A DNA stretch of 64,000 nt from Cystobasidiopsis lactophilus. Lineage: Eukaryota; Basidiomycota; Agaricostilbomycetes; Agaricostilbales; Chionosphaeraceae. The stretch spans positions 1,550,001-1,614,000 of the forward strand of contig BCIO01000002.1 in the NCBI GenBank assembly GCA_001599975.1, read 5' to 3'. The notes under the pieces are model-generated. The model saw only the letters and a list, made by a program, of their open reading frames with translations, made no database searches and was not told where the DNA came from. Positions 42,492 through 53,933 of the stretch are shown here, piece by piece; the first letter of the stretch is position 1, and each line of letters opens with the position of its first letter. The translations under genes were made by a program, and so were the position numbers.

Positions 42492-43345
42492 TCGCGGAAA
42501 CGATATGGTGTGGTGGCAAAAATCGAAGCCTAAAAGGTGCGGGCGTCCCCCTTCTATTTCCGCCTACTGAACAAGACTGAATCTCCTTGCTGGTTCTTCT
42601 GCAGATGGTCCGTTGAGGACTCCCACCTTCGCTTAGAAACTCGAAAATGGACAGCTTTAAAACCGACTCGTTGCACATCCCAAAACTCATGGCTTTCACT
42701 TCGAGCCACCATGTTATCGACACCCCAATCTCGCCTTCTTATGCACCTCGTTGATACTCCCAGAGTGTGGACCACTCCCCGCACCCCCCTTCGCCTCCTC
42801 GTCTACCCCAGAAGGCTGGCCGGCTTGCCGTCCTCCTTCGCAGGGGCTGTATTCTTCTCCCTTTCATTCGCCATTCGCAATATGTGGACGTCATTTTTAG
42901 CAGGTGGTGTTTGGTCGTCTGTGACCCCTTGTACAGCTCTTCTTCTTTCAATGAGCAACCGCACTTGCATCTTTCCTTCTCCCTCCCTCTCTGCTGCCGG
43001 GCTAAACATTCTGGGCTGAGAATCTGGACTGCTTGGTACTAGCCTCCACGCCAACAACCTTTGAGATCGCCGTGCGCCACCCACGATTGCAATTAGAGCG
43101 CACCGGTGCGAGACAAAGGCGAAACCTTGCTTGAGCCAAGGTCACCACCAAGTCGATGGCTCTCTCCATCGTATGCAGTTAAAGCACCTCCCAGCATCCC
43201 ATCGTGTCTAAAACGAAACGACTTTCATGCCAACGCGCCCTCCTCGACTAAAGGAGGCGAATTCTTCCAGCGCGAATCTCTTTTGTCAAGCATACCTCTC
43301 CCGCCCTTCGTCGTTCCCTCCCACCAGCCTTCGCCAGCTTTAGAC
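42492..43345. other. Intergenic region, no gene recognised
   Basis: About 850 bases, pyrimidine-rich, between two plus-strand genes. It has GGTGGCAAAAA near 42513-42523, just beyond the NT-C2 stop. It probably contains a 3' UTR and the next promoter. No gene is supported. Confidence 0.35.
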
Positions 43346-44236
43346 ATGCGCCAGCAGTATTCTGGCGAGTCCACGCCGCCGCCCAGGTCCTTGCCTTGCA
43401 CCGAGCCCGCTATCTCTCGTCGAGCCATTACCCCAGAGCCTCGGGAAAAGTTTTCCTATGAGCCGCCAGTCGCAGGAGGGTGCGTTGCTGTGTCCTTTTT
43501 GACGTCGAAACGCAGCCTGATCCGCGGTGTGCCCTTTAGGGAGAGCGCTTTGCTGCCACCCCCTGCTGTCAAAGCCAACCGGCCAACCTCCTCTGCGCTG
43601 CCGTACGAGTCGCCCATCTTGCACTCGAGCGCCGCAGCGACAAAGCTGTCCATCTTCACCCTTGCTGCGCAAAAGGAGGAGGAGGATGAAGAGGAGGGCC
43701 AATCGCCGATCACGCCGTCCATTAGCAATGGCTTTCAAACGCCCGACCTCTCCTTCTCCCCGGCTTGCACCGACTCGAGCTTGGGATCGCCCACCTGGCC
43801 TTCCATGACCCAGTTCAGGCAACCAGCATCGCTCGGCCTCGCTTTCGACGACCTCAGCATTTACGACATTGACCCGAGCGCCGCCATTTCCTCCTTCCAG
43901 AGCCGGACTCTTCACACCTGCGAGGTCAGCTGCTACCTGTCATCTTCGGCCGTTCCATCTACAGCGCGGTTTGGGGCTATTCGGCTTTCGATCGAGCCTC
44001 TCTCTCGCTTCTCTTTTCAGCTCGACCCCAAGCGCACGCAATCCCTCTCGCAGTTCAAAGACCAAGTCATCGACCTTATCAAACGTCAAGAGGCGCTCGC
44101 ATTACCTTCCAACGACCTCACGCTATACTGGCACGACCAACCATTGACGACCCTCCCTCCCAATCTGTTCTTCTACTCGGACCCCGCATCCCCCTTGTTC
44201 TTCGACGCCGTCCTATTTATCCCCGCCTCGTCGTGA
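43346..44236 (+). CDS. Hypothetical protein, disordered N-terminus and folded C-terminus
   Basis: A single exon gives about 296 residues from ATG 43346 (MRQQYSGESTPPPRS), the first ATG in a frame open from 43106. The first two thirds are Ser/Pro-rich with an acidic KEEEDEEEGQSP stretch. The last third alternates strands and a helix: IRLSIEPLSRFSFQLD, LSQFKDQVIDLIKRQ, then DLTLYWHDQPLTTL and FFDAVLFIPASS, which could be a beta-grasp or PB1-like fold (inference only). No family is recognised. Confidence 0.55.
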   Translation: MRQQYSGESTPPPRSLPCTEPAISRRAITPEPREKFSYEPPVAGGCVAVSFLTSKRSLIRGVPFRESALLPPPAVKANRPTSSALPYESPILHSSAAATKLSIFTLAAQKEEEDEEEGQSPITPSISNGFQTPDLSFSPACTDSSLGSPTWPSMTQFRQPASLGLAFDDLSIYDIDPSAAISSFQSRTLHTCEVSCYLSSSAVPSTARFGAIRLSIEPLSRFSFQLDPKRTQSLSQFKDQVIDLIKRQEALALPSNDLTLYWHDQPLTTLPPNLFFYSDPASPLFFDAVLFIPASS

Positions 44237-44597
44237 TCTCTTCCACGCGACGGGGTTCCAACGTGTTGTCGCCATTTGTTGCTCTGCATTTTTGCCACCG
44301 TGTGTCGCCACCGAAAACGCGGAAATTTTGTCTTACCACCTGGGTTGTACGGCGTTCATCGCGTTTCCATTGTACTTTGTCATTCCATCGCAATTGATAC
44401 ATCGTTCGGGCTTGTGCTGCTTCGCCTCCAAAGGCTCTCGGCTTCTGACTAACCCCTCCGCCTGGAACCTTCCACCGCGTACGACGACCGAATTTTCTGG
44501 CATTTGCTGGCTGACGACGCAGCCATGATTCAGCCAATGCATAAAATGGCCTTTTCCACCTCTTGCCCCCAATCCACTTCCATCTCAGAGCAGGAAC
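44237..44597. promoter_or_regulatory. BAG gene promoter with PACE-like, HSE-like and CCAAT sequences
   Basis: Upstream of the BAG co-chaperone gene lie TTTTTGCCACC (44289-44299), a second GCCACC just after it, a GAATTTTC dyad (GAAnnTTC, heat shock element core) near 44491, and GCCAATGCATAAAATGG near 44533. The combination fits a stress-induced chaperone gene, but binding is not shown. Confidence 0.45.
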
Positions 44598-46043
44598 ATG
44601 ATGGCTTTCTTCTCCTACCCCGCGCCCTCGGCCCCTCGCTTCGGCCAGCAGCACTACGACGCTTCTCCTTACTCCCTTGACGACCTTTACCATCTCCGCG
44701 AGCAAGAAGCAGCCCGACAGCGCGAGCTCGACGCTGCCTATCGCCACCAAGTCGCGGCAGAAGCCATTCGCCGCCGCATCCAGCAGGAAGAGGCCGAGCG
44801 CCAGCGCCGCCTTTCTGAGGAACGTGCCCGCCGCCAGATCATCGAACAGCACATTCGCCAAGAGCAAGCCCGCCGACAGTACCTGGACGAGCAGCAACAG
44901 CTCCGTGCTCTCTTCGGCGCATCTGCAGCCCCTGCCTTCTCTCGCCACCAGCATCGTGCCCAAGCCCAGCCAGCTTTCAAGATCAGGCGTGTGGCCGTCG
45001 TCCCTCGTGCCCAGCAAGAGCACGCCGCTTGCGTGTTGCAGCGACGCTGGCGCCAGCATTTGGTGGAAAAGAAGGTGGCGAATCCTCAACTGGCCGCGGT
45101 CAAGGCGGGATTGGAGGCTTTGAAAGCTAACGTCGTCTTCCCTATCAAGTGGGTGCTCCTCTTCCTTCCTTTTGGAAGCTTCTCTGACTTTCGTATCGCC
45201 AGGCCCGTTTTTGATGGCACTCGCTTGGCCTACAACCACGAGAACGCGCCAGTCCACTCGCACATCAACGAGCTCGAGAAGCTGATGATGAAGCTCGACG
45301 CCATCGACTCACAAGGCATCGCCGGCATCAAGGAGCACCGCCGCCAGCTCGTTCGGGAGATCGAGGCGGAGCTTGCCAAGGTCGAAGAGTGGAAGGCCTC
45401 GCACACCCCTTCTGCCACCACCAGCATCCCCATTGAGGTCACTTCTTCATCGTCCGAAGCTCCTTCTGCATCTTCCTCCGCCATGGCCGTCGACGAGCCC
45501 ACGTCTGCTGCCGACGCCGCTTCGCCCGCCGAGTCCACCGAGCAGTCGCCTTCCGAGCCCTCTGAAGAGCACGACTCCGACTCTGATGCTCCTCGCCAAG
45601 GGTCGGTCATCGTCATCGAGTCGTCGTCCTCCTCCTCCTCGTCGCCCGAGCCTGAAGCTCCGTCTGCCGCTTTGACCTCTGGCGCATCCTCCCCTGCCGC
45701 TCCCGAAGAATCGCCAGCTTTCACCGGCGGCATCCAGATCCCCATTGAAGTCGATGGCGAGGGCGCTGGCGCCACCGGTGCCGACGCCTCTTCGGTAGAC
45801 GACGCCTCTCCTCAACCCGCCGCCAGCCCATCGCGCTCTCACACCATCGTCAAAGAAGAGGAAGAAGAAGAGTGGCACCCTTACGTCGAAACCCCAGAGC
45901 CTGAAACCGAAGAGGTTCAGCAAGAGGAGGAAGTCGCTTCGCTCGTTGACTCTGACGAGGAGCAGCACGAGCTGTCTTCTTTGCATTCGGACATGGAAGT
46001 GGACGAGGGAGAGAAGGAGGAGGAAGGCTTTCTGGTCTTGTAG
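44598..46043 (+). CDS. BAG-domain Hsp70 co-chaperone with IQ motif
   Basis: The N-terminus (MMAFFSYPAPSAPRFGQQH) precedes a long charged coiled coil rich in RQ and ERxR. An IQ-like calmodulin motif is seen in AACVLQRRWRQHLVEKK. After an intron (about 45150-45202), the BAG domain follows: FDGTRLAYNHENAPVHSHIN, LEKLMMKLDAIDSQGIAG and KEHRRQLVREIEAELAKV. Such domains bind the Hsp70 ATPase domain and release nucleotide. The C-terminal half is a Ser/Glu-rich acidic tail with the repeated IPIEV element and ends EEEGFLVL. The double ATG at 44598 and 44601 makes the start slightly unsure. Confidence 0.85.
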   Translation: MMAFFSYPAPSAPRFGQQHYDASPYSLDDLYHLREQEAARQRELDAAYRHQVAAEAIRRRIQQEEAERQRRLSEERARRQIIEQHIRQEQARRQYLDEQQQLRALFGASAAPAFSRHQHRAQAQPAFKIRRVAVVPRAQQEHAACVLQRRWRQHLVEKKVANPQLAAVKAGLEALKANVVFPIKWVLLFLPFGSFSDFRIARPVFDGTRLAYNHENAPVHSHINELEKLMMKLDAIDSQGIAGIKEHRRQLVREIEAELAKVEEWKASHTPSATTSIPIEVTSSSSEAPSASSSAMAVDEPTSAADAASPAESTEQSPSEPSEEHDSDSDAPRQGSVIVIESSSSSSSSPEPEAPSAALTSGASSPAAPEESPAFTGGIQIPIEVDGEGAGATGADASSVDDASPQPAASPSRSHTIVKEEEEEEWHPYVETPEPETEEVQQEEEVASLVDSDEEQHELSSLHSDMEVDEGEKEEEGFLVL

Positions 46044-46302
46044 GCTTGATTGCCATAGACGTCCACCGCACGCCACACTTGTAATTTTGATGATCCGAAA
46101 TGCACACATCCCTGACAAGCCACTGAGTCTCAGTCTAAGTTCAAAGCCGGCTCAACGTTGAAAGGTGACAACGAAAGATATAGGAGAAAGACAAAGCGCG
46201 AGAGCATTTGTAGTTGCAAAGGGTTACAAGCAAACTGTCGAAAGGCGAAGAGACAAAGAAGCGGTACAAGACGTGGAAGGACACCCAAGAGTAACGATAA
46301 GT

Positions 46303-46909
46303 TTACTCGGCCTTCTCGCCCTTCTTGCCAGTCGCCGACTTGCCGGGCAAGAGCTCGCTGTGGATGTTGGGGAGGACACCACCCTGGGAGATGACGACCG
46401 AGCCCAAGAGCCTGTTCAGCTCCTCGTCGTTGCGGATGGCGAGCTGCAAGTGACGGGGAATGATGCGGGACCTGCGAGAGTGGACGCGCCCAGGTAAGCA
46501 AGGCGCTCAAAAGAAGCAATCAGAAGGAAGCCAAGAACGCACTTCTTGTTGTCACGGGCAGCGTTGCCAGCGAGCTCGAGAATCTCGGCCGCGAGGTATT
46601 CGAGGACGGCAGCCAAGTAGACGGGGGCGCCGGCACCGACACGCTGGGCGTAGTTCTGTTGATGTGACGGATGAGCGACCGCGCCTTGGGGGGAAGGGGG
46701 CAAAACAACAACTTACGCCCTTGCGCAAGAGACGGTGGATACGGCCGACGGGGAATTGAAGACCGGCCTTGGCAGAGCGGGATTCTGCGTGTTCAAAGCG
46801 AGTGAGCTGGAGCCGAAACCAAAACAAAGGGCGACGACAACATACGAGACTTGGAGGCTTCACCGCCAACCTTTCCGGCCTTGCCGCCTTTTCCTCCGGG
46901 TGCAGACAT
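46303..46909 (-). CDS. Histone H2A (no C-terminal SQ motif)
   Basis: Four exons encode core histone H2[21 protein letters not shown], then [55 protein letters not shown] and [20 protein letters not shown]. The acidic patch residues are present. The end reads [20 protein letters not shown] followed by E and a stop, so the SQE(L/D/F) tail of most fungal H2A is absent. The sequence is canonical H2A rather than H2A.Z ([26 protein letters not shown]). The upstream region shares a palindromic element with H2B. Confidence 0.93.
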
Positions 46910-47847
46910 GTTGATGTATAGGGTTTGGGGGTGGGAGTGGGAGTGGGTGAAGAAAGTGTGGTGGGAGAGGAAGAGAAACGAGGCAAGCAAAGTCACCCAC
47001 GCGAATTTCGCTTTCAGGCCAGCTGGCCTCAAATCGAAAAATGGACGTGTTTTTTCGGAGGGGCCGAGAGCCTTGGCATGTTTTTCGCACTTTGCTCCTC
47101 TCCCAGGTCTCGCCTGGACATGGCTGCTACATATTCTTCATCTCCAGACCAAGGGGTATGCCCATGCAAAATTTGAAGGCAAACGGGGAGATCGAGTCTG
47201 GGAGCCAGATTTCTGTGCCCGGCGAACTTTTTGGTTCATATCTCCTCCCCCAAAGTCGAAATGCAATGAGTCCACCACATTCATGATCTCCAAGCTCAGG
47301 AGCACCTGCGTGCCAATTTTGGAGCGAATCCAAGAGACCGACCAAATCGTCGCCACTTAGTAGTATTTGACACTGCACTATGATAGCTGGTTTGTAACAA
47401 ACATCACGGAAGATGTGTGGCCCGGAGTCATTGGAAGCAAAGCCTCAAGCTACATAGTGATTTGAGGGCACTGCATTGTAAAGAGCTTGTCTTTGGCAAT
47501 AGATATCAGCTGGAAACTTGGAAGAGCAGCGCTCCGACATCCCAATTGGCCCGTTATAGACACCCAAGAATTGGAAGCAACTTTGAGTCATTAGGAGTGA
47601 AGTGGCCGAGGAGGCCATCGGACGTCGATCGGGAGCGCCAGTCGTTGGAGTCAAGTTCAGTAGTCAAGGACGATGACGATCAGAAGGCTGCTCTGCTCAG
47701 AGGGCAAGGCGAAGCAGCAACAGAGGGCTCAGGTGGCGAGGGCAAGGACACGGGAGAGTGTGTGAAGAAAGACATGGAGATATCCCATTGGCAAAAGGTA
47801 CAAGCAACGAAAGACGAAGGTATGGAGTCCGCGGGCTAAGGCATGGT
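46910..47847. other. Region between H2A and H4, with H2A promoter
   Basis: The right part is the 3' flank of H4; the left part (46910-47100) is the H2A promoter with the shared palindrome. A 140-codon plus-strand frame (47417-47839) lacks an ATG in good context and has no family character, so it is not called. Confidence 0.4.
46983..47046 (-). promoter_or_regulatory. H2A promoter element with GGCCAGCTGGCC palindrome
   Basis: The 12-base palindrome GGCCAGCTGGCC sits at about 47017-47028 between an A-rich CGAAAAAT and TTTCGC, followed by GTGACTTTGC (minus strand). The same order occurs upstream of H2B at 50905-50962, so it looks like a histone-specific control site. Confidence 0.6.
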
Positions 47848-49237
<1,390 letters not shown>

Positions 49238-49973
49238 ATCCTCCTCATCCTCACCGGCCGCCTTCGGGCTCTTGATATCTTCGCTCTTCGTTGTACCAGC
49301 CTATCTTTGGCAGTCTTTTAGCCCACTCGCTTCCCTGCAATCTTTGCTTCTTGCAAGCCTTGTAACCACTTCTCCTTGCCCCATTGCCCCTTCCGACTTT
49401 TGAGAGCGCTGTTTTGATTTGCTCCCTTGTGCGCCTTTGCGGCCAAGTCTGTGACTTCAGCTGCCTCATGATGTGCCTTGTTGTGGTTCTGAGGGACTTG
49501 AGCTGGAGAACTTCACGCGAGCCCGACTTGTTTATTGACACGGGAGGACAGGCATCCGTCGATTCGTTCCGGTCAGCCCTCTGTGTGTGAAGGCCTTGCG
49601 CATGCGCCGAGACTCGAGAGCGTCAAGCGTTCCATCAGGGAGCGGCACAGAGCCCATAGGTTAAGTCGGCTTGCACAATGAAAACAACAAGACAAGGTGG
49701 CGTGTGGCTTGCGCTAAGGTCAAACTCCTCAAGGTGCAAGGCGATGAGGCACTCCCCAACGGCAGCGAGCAAGTGCACAAGAACTCAAGACAGACGCTGG
49801 TGAGAAGGCGAGCTTATAGAGTCAAAAGCAAAGGCGGGAACAGCTCAAGATCAGGACAAGGGTCAAGAAGTAAAGGGCAAGGTGTGGAGTGGCAGAGCTC
49901 CGAGTGTACAATGCAACTGAAAGGCGAAGGGGAGAGAAGTACAAGATCACAAGCCCGAGAGAAAGCCCAGCGC
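49238..49973. other. Convergent intergenic region between H3 and H2B
   Basis: About 735 bases with purine-rich low-complexity segments (near 49840-49960) and no supportable gene; it carries the 3' UTRs of H3 and H2B. Confidence 0.4.
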
Positions 49974-50833
49974 TTATTTGCTGAGGAGAGCAACACGCGA
50001 AAGTCAGCGCAAGCTCAATGCAGACAAAGCGAGGGAAAAGCGGAACGCACGACGAGCTCGAGTACTTGGTGACACCCTTGGTGCCCTCAGAGATGGCGTG
50101 CTTGGACAGCTCGCCGGGGAGGATGAGGCGGANNNNNNNNNNNNNNNNNNNNNNNNNNNNNNNNNNNNNNNNNNNNNNNNNNNNNNNNNNNNNNNNNNNN
50201 NNNNNNNNNNNNNNNNNNNNNNNNNNNNNNNNNNNNNNNNNNNNNNNNNNNNNNNNNNNNNNNNNNNNNNNNNNNNNNNNNNNNNNNNNNNNNNNNNNNN
50301 NNNNNNNNNNNNNNNNNNNNNNNNNNNNNNNNNNNNNNNNNNNNNNNNNNNNNNNNNNNNNNNNNNNNNNNNNNNNNNNNNNNNNNNNNNNNNNNNNNNN
50401 NNNNNNNNNNNNNNNNNNNNNNNNNNNNNNNNNNNNNNNNNNNNNNNNNNNNNNNNNNNNNNNNNNNNNNNNNNNNNNNNNNNNNNNNNNNNNNNNNNNN
50501 NNNNNNNNNNNNNNNNNNNNNNNNNNNNNNNNNNNNNNNNNNNNNNNNNNNNNNNNNNNNNNNNNNNNNNNNNNNNNNNNNNNNNNNNNNNNNNNNNNNN
50601 NNNNNNNNNNNNNNNNNNNNNNNNNNNNNNNNNNNNNNNNNNNNNNNNNNNNNNNNNNNNNNNNNNNGGTCTTCTTAGCGCCGGTGGTCTTCTTGGCTGC
50701 GGTCTTGGACGCGACAGTCTTGGAGGCGGGGGCCTTGCCGGCGGTGGATGCGGGTTCTGTCAAGAAGAAGCGAGTTGTCAGTCTCGGCAGTCAACGCGCA
50801 CAACGCAGCAGAGGGCAACGCACTGGGGGCCAT
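49974..50833 (-). CDS. Histone H2B (interrupted by assembly gap)
   Basis: A 10-base first exon ATGGCCCCCA (50833-50824, donor GTGCGT) joins to an Ala/Lys/Thr-rich tail [17 protein letters not shown]. The histone fold core lies in the gap of N bases (50133-50667). The C-terminus is visible: [20 protein letters not shown] then TKYSSS, and a GTGCGT intron leads to a last exon giving SK and a stop at 49974. Both visible ends are clearly H2B. Confidence 0.9.
50133..50667. other. Assembly gap (535 N)
   Basis: A run of 535 undetermined bases lies inside H2B and hides most of its coding core. The true length is unknown; the H2B core plus introns would fit within roughly this size. Confidence 0.99.
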
Positions 50834-50904
50834 TTCTGATGTAGGTGGGTGGTCTCGGTAAGGTGAGAGTGAAGAGTGTGGTGGAAGAGGGCAAGAGCAG
50901 ACGC

Positions 50905-51015
50905 TCGCAAAGTCACCAGCTCGAATTTTCGGTTGAGGCCAGCTGGCCCGAAATCCAAAAAAAAGTCACGTGTTGAACAACAATGCGTTGTTGAACGCGT
51001 TGTTGAACGCATTTG
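50905..51015 (-). promoter_or_regulatory. H2B promoter element with palindrome and GTTGTTGAACGC repeats
   Basis: GGCCAGCTGGCC is flanked by CGAAAATTCG and GTGACTTTGCG (minus strand), matching the H2A promoter. Farther upstream, near 50970-51012, the unit GTTGTTGAACGC occurs twice, with partial copies on each side. Confidence 0.6.
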
Positions 51016-51696
51016 CGCGTTTCTATCATATGTCGCTAGCAGCGCTGGTGGACAGGCTGCAAGAACGGTGGGAACCTGAAGTGTTGGTAGGTGTGACTTG
51101 CCAGGTTTGCAACTCGGCTCAAGTTGGCAAACTTGCCGAACTTTCTCAGACGTTTGTCGTCTGTTGAGCCTCGATGTTCGCCTGTGGGCCTCTGCAAAGG
51201 TGGGTGGTGCTTACACTTAAAAAGCTAAGAGCGTGGGGCCGTAGAGTACATAGCCAGTCGGTGGCAAGTTGTCACGCTGGCGACTGCCGGCCAACCAAAC
51301 GGGACTGACCAGTGAAGTGACCAGTGACAATGAAAAGCTTAACATGGAAGCAAACGGCCGGTGTTGAGTAACAGCGGGTGGCGTTCTTGAGCAATTTTAG
51401 AGAAAGGAAGGGAAAGCAGAACCGCAGGGTGGCACACATGCCCGACGCCAGATTTTAGACCAGAAAACACCAAGCGGAACACTGAGAATCGCAAATGCAG
51501 GTCTGTGAAGGCAGCCATGGTATCGTTGGCGACGGCGGATCGATGTCACTTAGTCGGGGCCAGTTTGTTCGCTCTCCGAACGGTGGTGGCCATACACGGA
51601 ATCTTTAAGTGCATAGTCGACGTCCTAAGCGTCTAGTTTCTAGGACGGATGTCCATATCCGACTTTGGCCGGCTTTGTCGGGACTCCCGTGGGGCA
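51016..51696. other. Intergenic region, no gene recognised
   Basis: About 680 bases between the H2B promoter and the stop of the first SDR gene. No gene, family motif or long repeat was found. Confidence 0.35.
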
Positions 51697-53565
51697 TTAA
51701 GTGCAGAGGTACTGCCGATGCTCGTCTATCAGCCGTGACGAAGACAGAAGCAGAAAGACACATACACCGCCATCAACCACCAAGTTGTGGCCAGTTGTGA
51801 AAATCGAGGCCTGAGTATATCATTCAGACATCGAGTTCAAGCGAGGCAGCGGAAACCTACATCTGAAGCCAAGTAAACAATGGCGCCCTTCAAGTCTTCG
51901 GGATCGCCCACTCGGCCCTAGCAAAAGACGTGAGAACTAAGCGGAAAGCAGGGCATGCCACCCGACACTCACCATTGGGGTCAATCTCTCCCACTGCAAA
52001 GCGATGATTTACTAGGGCGCTGCGGGAGCTTGAATGAATCTCGAACTGACAGTTTCTTTCAATTGAGGATTGTTGTCCAAGATGGTGCGCGTCAAGCTCT
52101 GCGAAGTGGCTGTCTGGGCTCTGGGCGAAGCAGAAGCAGAAAGCCTAGCGTACCGTGGCCATGTATCCAGGCGACTTTCCGCAGGTTTTGAGAAGCTGTT
52201 GGCTTCACAAGCACGAGAGACCACTCACCAAGCAGTTCACGCGGATCTTATTCTGCGACCATTCGACGGCCAAGCTCGACGCCATGTGCTTGACCGCCGC
52301 CTTGGATGCGTTGTAAGGAGTTTGAGGTTGAGGCACTATATCATCGAATGAGCATCTCTGTAATTCAGTGCAAACCAGTACTTGCCGTTGACGATCTGAG
52401 CGACCTTTCGTCAACACCAGTATCGATGAAGACAAGCGAGAGATAGGCCTACGTTAGCCGAGATTGAGGCTACCAAAATGATGCTCCCCGCTGTACGAGA
52501 CGGTCATCAAGTGAGCGCAGTTCCGGCAGAACGGTGGACGAACCATTTCCATTAGCGAGCATGTGGCGGGCAGCCTCTCGGGCGCAGAAGAAGCTGCCGT
52601 CGACGTTGATTGCCATCAGCTGCTTGTATTTTTCCGAAGGGTAGTCTGTGGCCGCATAATTGTGGCTGGATGCTGGCAGTTGAACATCGTTCATGGATAG
52701 CGAACACTCGCCTGAGAACTCACACAATACCGGCGGCCGTCCTGGGTCCTAGGTTCAGAACAGTCCGTGGCCAGATGCATCTTCAAACTCACACAAGCAC
52801 ATCAATGCGGCCGAAGCGCTCCATAATCTTGTCAAAGGCAGACTTTACTGCCGCCTCGCTGCTGACGTCGCAGCCAATGCCGATGGCGTCGATTTCGTGT
52901 GGCTTGGCTTGACCATGCTCTACAAACCAGTCGGCCAGCTCCTTGGCAGACTCTTCGGCTAGATTCTGATCCAGATCCAAGATGGCGACCGAATTGGACT
53001 GATAGTCGGGTAAGCCAACAGAGCCGACAGCGCATCAGCACACAGGCCTGCTTACACCAGATTCCGCGAAAGTTCGAGCAAACAGGTTGCCAAGGCCTCT
53101 AGCGCCACCGGTCACGACGCAGACCTTGTTGGTCAACGATAGCGAGGCGAGTGTGCGCTGGGTGTGCTTGCTGCAGGCTTTCCGTTAGGTTGTCGAGCCG
53201 AACGAAAGCCATAAATGTACTCACCCAACGCCAGGTCCAACAGTTTCGTGGCCAATGTCACGCTCTGATTGTCCGCCGGCCATTACCTTTCAGCATCGCT
53301 CGAAGCTGTGTTTGGCAGGTGTGAGAGGTGACGGACCGTGGGCAGGGGAGTAGTCTTCAGTAATGTGGTCATGGGTGGAAGCAAAGTGCTCTGGCTCGTC
53401 CTTGGTGTCTTTCAAACGGAGAGCGGAAGACGAAAACAGTCTTGAAGGAGCGCCGCAGCGAGCGGGCGCGGCAAGTTGCAGAAAGGCTCCAGACAACGCA
53501 GCGCGTCGTCCTCGCAAGCTCTGAGGCCCTATCTGCTTGAGTAACGACAAAAAGACAGGATTCAT
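51697..53565 (-). CDS. Mitochondrial short-chain dehydrogenase/reductase (copy A)
   Basis: About nine exons encode a classical SDR with a mitochondrial presequence (MNPVFLSLLKQIGPQSLRGR, then SRLFSSSA). The NAD(P) motif is TGGARGLG in NKVCVVTGGARGLGNLFA; the acidic cofactor residue is in VAILDLD. IGIGCDVSSEAAVKSAFDKI, AINVDGSFFCAREAARHM and IILVASISAN (catalytic Ser) follow, then YNASKAAVKHMASSLAVEW with YxxxK. The C-terminal exons read GRVGDPEDLKGAIVYLASD and TTGHNLVVDGG, ending YLCT. Related fungal enzymes reduce sugars or polyols (arabinitol or mannitol dehydrogenase type). A close paralogue lies immediately upstream in tandem. Confidence 0.82.
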
Positions 53566-53933
53566 GTTGGCTGCCGAAGACAAAGAACGACAATCTCTTA
53601 ATTTCGGCGCAAAAACGGATGAAGTCATAATGGTTCCGCTGGCCCGTTGGGCGCAAACGAAGGGTAGCAATCGCTTTCAGGGCAGTCCCAAGGGTCGTGC
53701 GACACAGAAGAAGAGGACGCCGAGCAAGTTGGGCACTGTCGGATCCATTCCGGTCTGAGCAGTCCGCCACTGATTCACATCAACACCTGGCCCCCCTTAC
53801 AGAAGCCGCTATCTATTAGTCGTCATCCTCTATCTGTTCGATGAGTAGCTGATGGAGGGCGACCAGGCCGTAAAGTTCTGACAACTCGTCGTTATCATGT
53901 GTTTTGCTTCTCCCCAGCGTCTGTGCGTTGCAT
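53566..53933. other. Intergenic spacer between the tandem SDR genes
   Basis: About 370 bases holding the copy A promoter. No gene was seen; short frames here are shadows. Confidence 0.35.

Noticed and set aside
47417-47839. 140-codon plus-strand frame between H2A and H4
   Set aside because: No ATG in good context, low-complexity charged composition and no family motif.
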